From NCBI GenBank assembly GCA_018432645.1, contig JAHDSP010000470.1, positions 1 to 7,706 on the forward strand: DNA of 7,706 nt, read 5' to 3'. This document shows positions 1 to 5,365 of this stretch, in pieces. Both the position numbers and the translations under genes were made by a program. Every line of letters starts with the position of its first letter. Positions within the stretch are counted from its first letter, which is position 1. The stretch is from Bacteroidales bacterium (GTDB lineage: Bacteria; Bacteroidota; Bacteroidia; Bacteroidales; DTU049). The notes beneath the pieces are model-generated. The model saw nothing but the letters and a program-made list of their open reading frames with translations, was not told the DNA's origin and made no database searches.

Positions 1-214
1 AAACTTGCCTGCCATTTCTTTTGCCCGCTTTTATTACATTTTCACTTCTGCAATCAGGACAGATGGCTGCGGTAGATTGAATTTTTACTTTTTGATAATC
101 TACAGCAGTGGCATTGTTATTGACGAGATATTGATATAGCTGATCTAGGAAATCTCGCTTGTGATCCTTGGACATAGCCAAGTATTTATCAATGTTTTCT
201 AATAATTCTTTCAT
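1..214 (-). CDS. Transposase-like protein with N-terminal zinc ribbon, partial (3' part outside window)
   Basis: Reading from an ATG at 214, 71 codons are open to the window edge and the protein continues beyond it. The first ~40 residues are a charged helical segment (MKELLENIDKYLAMSKDHKR...). A CPDC motif follows at residues 52-55, then the basic stretch ENVIKAGKRNGRQ. CPxC-x(2-4)-N-x-(V/I)-K-x-G-x-R-x-G-x-Q is the usual start of the zinc ribbon that opens many insertion-sequence transposases (IS1/IS1595-type and relatives), where it helps bind the element end. The second Cys pair and the catalytic domain lie outside, so neither the IS family nor intactness can be judged. A -7-like promoter element lies 18 bp upstream. 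The G+C content is higher than in the neighbouring lipoprotein genes, which fits a mobile gene. It could also be another zinc-ribbon DNA-binding protein. Confidence 0.55.
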   Translation of the reverse strand, partial: MKELLENIDKYLAMSKDHKRDFLDQLYQYLVNNNATAVDYQKVKIQSTAAICPDCRSENVIKAGKRNGRQV

Positions 215-231
215 AATTATAAATTTTTGAA

Positions 232-239
232 CAAAATTA
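232..239 (-). promoter_or_regulatory. Candidate -7 element for the transposase-like gene
   Basis: On the minus strand this reads TAATTTTG, matching the Bacteroidetes -7 consensus TAnnTTTG exactly. The position 19 nt further upstream reads TTTT, a 3/4 match to the TTTG -33 box. It sits 18-25 bp before the ATG at 214, a normal distance. The call is consensus-based only. Confidence 0.4.
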
Positions 240-306
240 ATAAATTTATTTAAATAATAAAATACTTAAAGTAAAACATAATAATGATAAATAATAACAT
301 TTCATT

Positions 307-333
307 TAAAATTTTAATATCATTAAAATTTTA
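307..333. terminator. Perfect 12-bp A/T inverted repeat at the end of the lipoprotein operon
   Basis: The arm TAAAATTTTAAT (307-318) and its exact complement (322-333) flank a 3-nt loop, ATC. The stem contains the TAA stop (323-325) of the lipoprotein gene read on the minus strand. It is all A/T and has no clear trailing T-tract, so it is a weak terminator or mRNA 3'-end stabiliser at best. A 12-bp perfect arm is still notable, even in AT-rich DNA. Confidence 0.4.
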
Positions 334-958
334 CTTTTACTTTATTATCAAACCCATATTTTAAATCTCTTAAATTAGTTTTTAGCACTACCTCATTGTC
401 TTTTGATTTATTTGCTAATGGATGTGATATTTTTTTTATTTCATTAGGTGTAATAATATATGTATTGAAATTCACTAATCCTAAGGTATAGTCATTAATA
501 GTAAAATTAGAGTTGTTTTGCAATTTCCCTGAGTATTCTATAAATCTTTTTACATAAGGAGAAATATTTTTTTTCACTATTTTATTATTCGAAAGCTTAA
601 TATAATTTGGAGTAAATATATTAAATTTACTGTCTGTTATTGTTTTTAAAACACGTTTAAAAGCTTTTGTATTTTCGAAATTAAATGAGATTTCAATGAA
701 TTTTTCAGAATGAACAAAATCAACATTACTAATACCTTTGATAGCTCTTATGTTATCTACATAATATTGAATTTCGTCAGCTATTTTATCTGAAGGTGAG
801 TTCATGACTTGGCTAAACATGGCAATATTAGAAAGATCTAGTTTTATTTTATAATATCCTATGCCGTCTTTATTAATAGAAATATACTCTTCGATTTTTA
901 TGCATGAAGATGAAATTATTGATAGTATAAATATAAGGATTAAAAAAATTTTTTTCAT
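323..958 (-). CDS. Unrecognised lipoprotein (211 aa)
   Basis: I do not recognise a named family. Residues 1-18 are a lipoprotein signal (two Lys, then a hydrophobic stretch, ending SIISSS) before Cys19, so the mature protein should be lipidated and anchored on the periplasmic side or outer membrane. The lipobox is loose (Ser at -1 and -3), which is common in Bacteroidota. The mature part begins KIEEYISINKDGIGYYKIKL, an alternating strand pattern around a DG turn that loosely resembles LppM/DUF3153-like beta-rich lipoproteins. This is an impression of pattern only. The C-terminus is basic (DNKVKVKF) and has no transmembrane segment. Its ATG overlaps the TGA of the upstream DUF4197 gene as ATGA, so it is almost certainly translationally coupled as the second gene of that operon. 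Confidence 0.7.
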   Translation of the reverse strand: MKKIFLILIFILSIISSSCIKIEEYISINKDGIGYYKIKLDLSNIAMFSQVMNSPSDKIADEIQYYVDNIRAIKGISNVDFVHSEKFIEISFNFENTKAFKRVLKTITDSKFNIFTPNYIKLSNNKIVKKNISPYVKRFIEYSGKLQNNSNFTINDYTLGLVNFNTYIITPNEIKKISHPLANKSKDNEVVLKTNLRDLKYGFDNKVKVKF

Positions 959-1659
959 AGAATGATAGCATTAGAAGCGAATACTTTTTTAAGGATATCG
1001 CTAGTTCTTGCATTCACGTCGGTGCGTATTTTAGTTTCTTCTTCTGCTATTTTTGTAAAAAGTCTGTTTATTGCCTGCTCGGTAACATATGCAGATAAAT
1101 CCGTGTTTACTGGTTTCACTCCAGGTAATGTATTATATTTAGTTGTAATTTCTGTCCAATATTTTGTGGCTTGTACTTGTTCAAGGGTTCCTTTAATTAT
1201 AGGTATAAAAGCTTGAAATAATGATTGCGAAGTTTTAGATTGGAAATATTGTGTAGCAGCATTATTGCCACCTTTGATAATATTTTTTGCATCGCTAATA
1301 GTCATTTCTTTAATAGCTTGTGTAAAAATTGGTAAAGCTTTTTCCATAGATTTTTCAGCAGCTTCATTCATAGTTTTTATAAATTTGTCTACAAGTGAGC
1401 TTAATCCTATTTGGTTTAGTTTTTCTGCTACGTAATTTATCTCTGGTGGAAAAGGAATTCTCAGTGATGGATTATTATAAAAAGTACCTGGTTGTTTTAA
1501 ATAGTTTACAGCATTATTAGTCCCTACAGACAATGCCTCTTTTAACCCATTTATTGCTTCTGTTTCAGTAACTATGTTTTGTTGTTTTAGCCCTTTTTCT
1601 ATTTGTTCACATGAGAATAAAAATATGCTCATTACAGTTAAAATTAAAATCTTTTTCAT
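955..1659 (-). CDS. DUF4197 domain lipoprotein (234 aa)
   Basis: Residues 1-16 are a lipoprotein signal ending LFS before Cys17, predicting a lipidated envelope protein. The mature part matches the DUF4197 family along its length: GLKEALSVGTNNAV (39-51), an NP-x-(I/L)RIPFP block (63-71), MNEAAEKS (97-104), the core MTISDAK..GGNNAATQYF (119-139), and YVTEQAI..LF..IAEEE..IR (191-212) near the end. The 234-aa length is normal for the family. DUF4197 proteins are widespread in Proteobacteria and Bacteroidota as mostly helical periplasmic proteins of unknown function, and nothing here adds a catalytic motif. It is the first gene of a two-gene operon and its TGA overlaps the start of the next lipoprotein by 4 bp. 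A -7-like element lies just upstream. Confidence 0.88.
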   Translation of the reverse strand: MKKILILTVMSIFLFSCEQIEKGLKQQNIVTETEAINGLKEALSVGTNNAVNYLKQPGTFYNNPSLRIPFPPEINYVAEKLNQIGLSSLVDKFIKTMNEAAEKSMEKALPIFTQAIKEMTISDAKNIIKGGNNAATQYFQSKTSQSLFQAFIPIIKGTLEQVQATKYWTEITTKYNTLPGVKPVNTDLSAYVTEQAINRLFTKIAEEETKIRTDVNARTSDILKKVFASNAIIL

Positions 1660-1674
1660 TATAAATTATTTTTA

Positions 1675-1682
1675 CAAAAATA
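1675..1682 (-). promoter_or_regulatory. Candidate -7 element for the DUF4197 operon
   Basis: On the minus strand this reads TATTTTTG, matching TAnnTTTG. It lies 15 bp upstream of the DUF4197 ATG, leaving a very short leader. No good TTTG -33 box is seen 19 nt further upstream, so the assignment is tentative. Confidence 0.3.
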
Positions 1683-1761
1683 TTAATATTTTATAATAAA
1701 TGGAAATTTAATGTAGTTATATGATTATTAGCTTTATAAAAGTTGTTAGTTATTTTATTAT

Positions 1762-1769
1762 TAATTTTG
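1762..1769 (+). promoter_or_regulatory. Candidate -7 element for the rhomboid gene
   Basis: TAATTTTG, an exact TAnnTTTG match, lies 25 bp before the rhomboid ATG in the divergent intergenic region 1660-1794. The nearest -33-like TTG (1743-1745) is only 16 nt away rather than 19, so the -33 box is weak or absent. Confidence 0.45.
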
Positions 1770-1794
1770 CAAATTATTAATAATTATAATTTTT

Positions 1795-2397
1795 ATGATA
1801 ACAACTAAAATAGTAATAATCACGATAATAATTTCTTTAATAGCTTTTTTTAATAGAAATCTAATGGGTACTTTTTTATTTTATCCTTATAAAATTTATC
1901 ATAATAATGAATGGTTTAGGTTCATTACTGCTGGATTTATTCATGGAGGCATATTACATTTACTAATTAATATGTGGGTATTATATATTTTTGGTATTGC
2001 TATTGAGAAATCTCTATCTATGATTTTTGTAAATGACAAAATACATTTTGTAATATTATATTTCGGCGGTATGATATTCTCTTCTTTAATTCCATATTTT
2101 AAAAATAAAAATAATCCTCAATATATGGCATTAGGGGCGTCTGGTGCTATTTCTGCCATTGTGTTTGCTTTTATTCTTCTTTTTCCTACTGAGAAATTAA
2201 TAATTTTCCCTATTCCTATTGGCATACCAGCATGGGTATTTGGAATCTTTTATCTAGGATTTTCTTATTATCAATCTAAACGCAATAAAGGCAATATAGC
2301 TCATGATGTACATTTCTATGGTAGTTTATTTGGGATTTTGTATTTGACTTTAGTTAAGCCCGCTATATTTTTGCATTTTATTAATGCTATTTTTTAA
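1795..2397 (+). CDS. Rhomboid family intramembrane serine protease (200 aa)
   Basis: A polytopic membrane protease expected to cleave transmembrane segments of other membrane proteins; no substrate can be inferred. Family landmarks are in order. FRFITAGFIHGGILHLLINM (41-60) is the conserved HxxxxHLxxN block, whose His and Asn59 help form the oxyanion hole. Hydrophobic segments follow. GASGA (114-118) contains the catalytic Ser116 of the GxSG motif. HDVHFYGSLFG (170-180) gives catalytic His173 in the HxxGxxxG helix. The HDxH variant is common in Bacteroidota. Six hydrophobic stretches at roughly 5-20, 46-70, 84-100, 112-130, 137-158 and 172-195 fit the minimal six-helix rhomboid core, and 200 aa is a usual length for it. 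No extra cytoplasmic domain is present. The gene is monocistronic, divergent from the DUF4197 operon and convergent with the methyltransferase gene. Confidence 0.92.
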   Translation: MITTKIVIITIIISLIAFFNRNLMGTFLFYPYKIYHNNEWFRFITAGFIHGGILHLLINMWVLYIFGIAIEKSLSMIFVNDKIHFVILYFGGMIFSSLIPYFKNKNNPQYMALGASGAISAIVFAFILLFPTEKLIIFPIPIGIPAWVFGIFYLGFSYYQSKRNKGNIAHDVHFYGSLFGILYLTLVKPAIFLHFINAIF

Positions 2398-2407
2398 AAA
2401 AATTTTT
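2390..2407. terminator. A/T-tract between convergent genes, possible weak bidirectional terminator
   Basis: T6-A7-T5 runs lie over the TAA of the rhomboid gene, followed by further T-rich DNA up to the methyltransferase stop at 2420. The tract can fold as an A/T hairpin and offers U-runs on both strands. It has no G/C stem, so termination strength is doubtful. Confidence 0.3.
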
Positions 2408-2419
2408 CTTTGATTCTTT

Positions 2420-3115
2420 CTATTTTTTGTCGCCCCACATTATTAATAATGCCCCGTGCTTACTAAAATATTTTTGGCCACATTTTTCTATTTTTTCAGC
2501 ATTTTTCAAAATAAATTTTGGAGGCTTAGGATTAATGTAAACTGTGCTTATGTAATCGATATTATTGACATAGGGCATCAATAATTTTTTTAGAGATGAA
2601 TAAGTATAAAATTTTGCTTTTTTGAAAATACTTTTTTTAAAATTTTTACTGATAGATCTAGCAATGCCATATAAAGACCATTTAGTCAATACTGCTACAA
2701 CTATTTGTCCTTGCGGCTTACAAACTCTATGCATCTCAGAGATGAAAGGTTTGGGATTAGAAGAAAATTCTAATGAAGTGAAAGCTAATACTATATCAAA
2801 TTGATCATCTGCAAATGGTAATTCTTCGCCGCTAGCTTTTATTACTTCATTAATTCCTCTTTGCATAGCTATAGAAAGCATCTCCTCAGATGGATCTATA
2901 CCTACTACTGTAGCACCACTTTTTACTAAATTTATCGAAAATATGCCGGTGCCTACTCCAATGTCTAAAATGCGACAATCTTTCTCTAATTTTAAAGCGT
3001 GCAGCAGAGCATTTAATTCTAACTGATAAACAATTTTGCCATTTTTTGTAAAAAACCATCCATCATAATATGGAGCTACATCATCAAATATAGCTTTATC
3101 CGAAATACTTTTCAT
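2420..3115 (-). CDS. Class I SAM-dependent methyltransferase (231 aa)
   Basis: A cytoplasmic Rossmann-fold methyltransferase of the Methyltransf_11 / UbiE-like type. Numbered from the chosen start, it shows motif I RILDIGVGTG (48-57) for the SAM-binding loop, the acidic motif II end VVGIDPSEEML (70-80, Asp74), ELPFADDQFDIVLAFTSLEF (98-117) for motif IV, and the post-motif HRVCKPQGQIVVAV (129-142). The C-terminal ~90 residues are basic and presumably define the substrate, which cannot be named. I chose ATG 3113-3115 (MKSISDKAIFDDVAPYYDGWF), because family members usually begin just before the F-D-x-x-A-x-x-Y-D block. The longer in-frame start at 3160 would add a 15-residue basic hydrophobic stretch lying entirely within the macro-domain gene. 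With this start the gene overlaps the upstream macro-domain gene by 20 bp, consistent with coupling. Confidence 0.85.
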   Translation of the reverse strand: MKSISDKAIFDDVAPYYDGWFFTKNGKIVYQLELNALLHALKLEKDCRILDIGVGTGIFSINLVKSGATVVGIDPSEEMLSIAMQRGINEVIKASGEELPFADDQFDIVLAFTSLEFSSNPKPFISEMHRVCKPQGQIVVAVLTKWSLYGIARSISKNFKKSIFKKAKFYTYSSLKKLLMPYVNNIDYISTVYINPKPPKFILKNAEKIEKCGQKYFSKHGALLIMWGDKK

Positions 3116-3632
3116 AGTACTTTTTATAAATTTGATAATTATCTTCAGAGAATATTGCAAAAATTACTTTCTCAGGTAATGATTCTTTGGAGAGCCATTC
3201 CAATACAGTTTGCCATACTATATTTGCTGCCCTCTCTAAAGGATATCCGTAAATGCCAGTACTAATGTTAGGGAAAGCCACAATTTTTATATTATGTTCT
3301 TTGCAGAGATTTAGTGAATGCCAATAAGCACTTTTTAATAACTCATCTTCTCCATGGTTACCTCCATGCCATATAGGACCTACAGTATGAATAATATATT
3401 TAGCTGGTAATCGAAAGCCTGGTGTTATTTTAGCTTTTCCTGTTTCGCATCCACCAAGAGTTTTACAATATTCTTTAAGCTCTGGTCCAGCAGCCCTATG
3501 TATGGCACCATCTACACCTCCACCTCCTAGCAGAGTTGTGTTTGCTGCATTAACTATAGCATCTACATTCAATTTTGTGATGTCTCCTAGATAAATTTCT
3601 ATTCTATCTTTTAGATTATCATAATTCTTCAT
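3096..3632 (-). CDS. Macro domain protein, O-acetyl-ADP-ribose deacetylase / ADP-ribosyl-glutamate hydrolase type (178 aa)
   Basis: A stand-alone macro domain of the MacroD/YmdB type, which hydrolyses O-acetyl-ADP-ribose or removes mono-ADP-ribose from acidic residues. Landmarks: IEIYLGDIT (11-19) binds the adenine end, and VNAANTTLLGGGGVDGAIHRAAGP (27-50) carries the catalytic-loop Asn and Asp and the GGGGVDGAI loop that cradles the distal ribose. ITPGFRLPAKYIIHTVGPIW follows (69-88), and FPNISTGIYGYPLERAA (120-136) is the diphosphate-binding loop. All key motifs are intact, and the length is normal for the subfamily. The ATG overlaps the end of the NfeD-type protease gene by 14 bp, and the 3' end overlaps the methyltransferase by 20 bp, so the three are likely co-transcribed. 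No ADP-ribosyltransferase is visible nearby, so this looks like housekeeping rather than half of a toxin pair. Confidence 0.93.
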   Translation of the reverse strand: MKNYDNLKDRIEIYLGDITKLNVDAIVNAANTTLLGGGGVDGAIHRAAGPELKEYCKTLGGCETGKAKITPGFRLPAKYIIHTVGPIWHGGNHGEDELLKSAYWHSLNLCKEHNIKIVAFPNISTGIYGYPLERAANIVWQTVLEWLSKESLPEKVIFAIFSEDNYQIYKKYYEKYFG

Positions 3633-4980
3633 AAGGTTCTACTATTAATTGATTATTTTGAAAATCTACAATTTTTACTTTTTTACCTCTATCTATATAA
3701 GAGTATAACGATACTGCATCATAAAGATCATCATTAATAATTATTTTACCAGAAGGTCTTAGTACTGTGTAGGTAGTGGCAGTTTGACCAATTAAATTTT
3801 TAAAAAGTAAATCACTACCAGTATATCCATTTTCACTTTTCATCTCGGTAGAGAGAGATAGATGCTGACCAAAAACAGAATGAGTAAATAATCTTTTAGA
3901 TAATAGTATACTAGCAGTGAAACCTACAAAGACAGCTACGGTCACTGTGGCAAATGCTGTTCCTAATTGCTCTAAAGCATGCTCTGGGAAATGAAATCCT
4001 TTATTATCTATTAAACTAAGTATTAGCCCTGCTAATATCAATATTATCCCACTAATACCTGCAACTCCAAAACCTGGAATAGCAAACAATTCTACTAAAA
4101 GTAAAATTATGCCAATAATAAAAATTATGATTTCCCAATTAGCTGCTAAGCCTTCTATATAATATGGTACAAAATATAAAACAGCTGAAATTATCGCTAG
4201 TATGAGTGGAAATCCTATACCTGGTGATTGCAATTCATAAAATATACCTGCTATAATGAGCATAATTAATATACCACTCACAAGGGGATTTAGAAAAAAA
4301 TTAATTAATTTGTCTAACCAAGTAATTCGCATTTTAATGATTTGTGCATTTTGTAAATTATTTTTAGCTATCAAATCATCAAAATTTTGTACTATCTCAT
4401 CACAAAAGCCATTTTTGAGAGCTTCCTGAGCTGTGAAAGTGAGTGTTTTGCCAGAATCGATGATGCCTGCAATGTATATATCTGGATCTACCATTGCTTC
4501 TGCTATTTTAGGATCTCTACCACGAGCTATAGCAGTGCTACGCATCATAGCTCGCATATAGCTTTGATATTTGTCTGGTAGGGCTTGCGAAGTTTGATCT
4601 ACCACTGTGGCAGCACCAATAGTAGAGCCTGGCACCATGAATATTTTGTTTGCTGCTATAGAAATCAGTGCACCAGCAGAGGCTGCATTATTATCTACTA
4701 GTACCCAGATAGGTATTTGTGAGTGTAAAAAATTAGTGCGTATGCTGTCTGCATCTACTAATGTTCCTCCATAGGTATTCAAATGCAAAATGATGAGGTC
4801 TGCATTTACATCTTTGGCTTCGCTCATTGCTTTATTTACTATTCTACTAGCCGACGGATCTATATTAGAAAATAATTTGAAATAAAAAATTTTTTTGATA
4901 GTATCTGAATCATTAGCATTAATAGTATTTAGTGAAAGTATGTAAATAAAAAATATTAAAAATAATTTTAAATGTCGCAT
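3619..4980 (-). CDS. NfeD family membrane-bound ClpP-class serine protease (453 aa)
   Basis: A full-length NodulationFormationEfficiencyD protein: a periplasmic ClpP-like protease domain, a multi-pass membrane part and a C-terminal OB-fold. Numbered from M31 of the longest open frame: signal peptide 1-22 (RHLKLFLIFF..ending NA); NTYGG (68-72) gives the oxyanion loop; NNAASAGALISIAAN (97-111) carries the probable nucleophile Ser101; and Lys137 in DKYQSYMRAM is the candidate general base of the Ser-Lys dyad. Several hydrophobic segments span ~235-360. The C-terminal IGQTATTYTVLRPSGKI...VKIVDFQNNQLIVEP (397-450) is the soluble NfeD OB-fold. The family is linked to membrane quality control with stomatin partners, but no stomatin gene lies in the window. 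The start is ATG 4978-4980: the upstream in-frame ATG at 5070 would translate the tRNA-Ser gene, and only the internal ATG gives a signal peptide directly. Confidence 0.92.
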   Translation of the reverse strand: MRHLKLFLIFFIYILSLNTINANDSDTIKKIFYFKLFSNIDPSASRIVNKAMSEAKDVNADLIILHLNTYGGTLVDADSIRTNFLHSQIPIWVLVDNNAASAGALISIAANKIFMVPGSTIGAATVVDQTSQALPDKYQSYMRAMMRSTAIARGRDPKIAEAMVDPDIYIAGIIDSGKTLTFTAQEALKNGFCDEIVQNFDDLIAKNNLQNAQIIKMRITWLDKLINFFLNPLVSGILIMLIIAGIFYELQSPGIGFPLILAIISAVLYFVPYYIEGLAANWEIIIFIIGIILLLVELFAIPGFGVAGISGIILILAGLILSLIDNKGFHFPEHALEQLGTAFATVTVAVFVGFTASILLSKRLFTHSVFGQHLSLSTEMKSENGYTGSDLLFKNLIGQTATTYTVLRPSGKIIINDDLYDAVSLYSYIDRGKKVKIVDFQNNQLIVEPYEEL

Positions 4981-5006
4981 GTAATTGTGATTAATAAAAA
5001 GCTCTG

Positions 5007-5092
5007 CGGAGAGAGAGGGATTCGAACCCTCGGTCCGTGAAACGGACAACGGTTTTCGAGACCGTCCCATTCGACCGCTCTGGCATCTCTCC
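5007..5092 (-). tRNA. tRNA-Ser, anticodon CGA
   Basis: Read on the minus strand, the acceptor stem GGAGAGA (5092-5086) pairs fully with TCTCTCC (5014-5008), with discriminator G at 5007. The anticodon stem ACGGT/ACCGT closes the 7-nt loop CTCGAAA (5060-5054), giving anticodon CGA at 5058-5056, which reads UCG serine codons. A long variable arm (GTCCGT/ACGGAC with a TTC loop) marks a class II tRNA. The T arm is GAGGG-TTCGAAT-CCCTC. The 86-nt length fits tRNA-Ser. CCA is not encoded; CAG follows the discriminator. Only 26 bp separate it from the NfeD-type start, so the two are probably co-transcribed and processed apart. Confidence 0.96.
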
Positions 5093-5109
5093 TCATTTTT
5101 AATTTATTG

Positions 5110-5117
5110 CAAAATTA
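5110..5117 (-). promoter_or_regulatory. Candidate -7 element for the tRNA-Ser / nfeD-type operon
   Basis: On the minus strand this reads TAATTTTG followed by C, an exact match to TAnnTTTG, 17 bp upstream of the tRNA 5' end. That is a fitting distance for a short leader. The -33 position 19 nt upstream is not TTTG; an ATTG lies at 23 nt. The -7 call is fair and the full promoter tentative. Confidence 0.45.
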
Positions 5118-5171
5118 TAATATAAATTTATAATGAATTTCAATTAATTAACAAAACATTAACGATTTTGG

Positions 5172-5187
5172 CAGACTAATTTGTCTG
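5172..5187. repeat. Short inverted repeat CAGAC-N6-GTCTG
   Basis: A perfect 5-bp inverted repeat with a TAATTT spacer sits in the ars upstream region, with TTTGTCT recurring at 5180-5186 and 5201-5207. It may be part of a protein-binding site, but arms this short can arise by chance. Confidence 0.3.
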
Positions 5188-5220
5188 ACTTTATCCGCTG
5201 TTTGTCTACCTATCTCACGG

Positions 5221-5247
5221 ATTCAAATATAAAATATATTTTTGAAT
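5221..5247. repeat. Inverted repeat ATTCAAA/TTTGAAT with A/T core, upstream of arsR
   Basis: Perfect 7-bp arms at 5221-5227 and 5241-5247 flank a 13-bp A/T core that is itself largely complementary. It lies ~60 bp upstream of the arsR promoter -33 box. It is immediately followed by a direct repeat, TACAAATGT at 5250-5258 and 5264-5272 (14-bp period). Possible roles are an upstream regulator-binding region or a hairpin. I see no gene in 5093-5365 apart from these elements and the arsR promoter. Confidence 0.4.
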
Positions 5248-5305
5248 TGTACAAATGTCTGAATACAAATGTTTCACCTAATCGAAAAAAACTATGCTAA
5301 ATAAT

Positions 5306-5336
5306 TTTGCTATTAAAAATATTGTTTGTAATTTTG
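5306..5336 (+). promoter_or_regulatory. Bacteroidetes-type promoter of the ars operon
   Basis: A -33 box TTTG (5306-5309) is separated by exactly 19 nt from a -7 box TAATTTTG (5329-5336). This matches the primary-sigma consensus known for Bacteroides/Flavobacterium (TTTG-N19-TAnnTTTG) at every fixed position. The expected start of transcription is about 5-7 nt downstream, ~5342, leaving a ~24-nt leader to the GTG at 5366. It is the only full-consensus promoter in the window. Confidence 0.75.
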
Positions 5337-5344
5337 CGAACAAT
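5321..5344. promoter_or_regulatory. Candidate ArsR operator: imperfect 24-bp palindrome over the -7 box
   Basis: The outer arms ATTGTT (5321-5326) and AACAAT (5339-5344) are perfectly complementary, and most inner positions also pair (the two inner mismatches opposite G are T-G). The palindrome spans the whole -7 element and the expected transcription start, which is where an ArsR/SmtB dimer would block initiation. Its left half, ATTGTTTGTAATT, recurs with one change after arsR at 5714-5726. Assignment to ArsR is inferred from position and symmetry. Confidence 0.55.
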
Positions 5345-5353
5345 AAATAAGAA

Positions 5354-5358
5354 AGGAG
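5354..5358 (+). promoter_or_regulatory. Strong Shine-Dalgarno (AAAGGAG) that fixes the GTG start of arsR
   Basis: AGGAG within GAAAGGAGAA ends 7 nt before GTG 5366, an ideal spacing. The other ars genes and the left-hand genes show no comparable motif. This site supports GTG 5366 over TTG 5361 and over any ATG further in. Confidence 0.7.
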
Positions 5359-5365
5359 AATTGAA

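Noticed and set aside
962..1216. 84-codon open frame on the plus strand
   Set aside because: It is antisense to the well-supported DUF4197 gene, has no family features, and is explained as a shadow.
3116..3160. Earlier methyltransferase start at ATG 3160
   Set aside because: It adds 15 basic hydrophobic residues not typical of the family and would lengthen the overlap with the macro-domain gene to 65 bp; ATG 3113-3115 fits family starts better.
4981..5070. N-terminal extension of the NfeD-type protease from ATG 5070
   Set aside because: These codons lie inside the tRNA-Ser gene and its 3' flank, and the signal peptide begins exactly at the internal ATG 4978-4980.
5007..5092. tRNA-Ser as the attachment site of an integrating ars island
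   Set aside because: Integrases normally use the tRNA 3' end, but the ars genes lie beyond its 5' end. No duplicate of the tRNA end and no integrase gene are visible in the window.
5302..5310. A separate ars promoter using TAATTTTGC at 5302 as its -7 box
   Set aside because: There is no TTTG 19 nt upstream. Its TTTG instead sits at the exact -33 distance from the -7 box at 5329.
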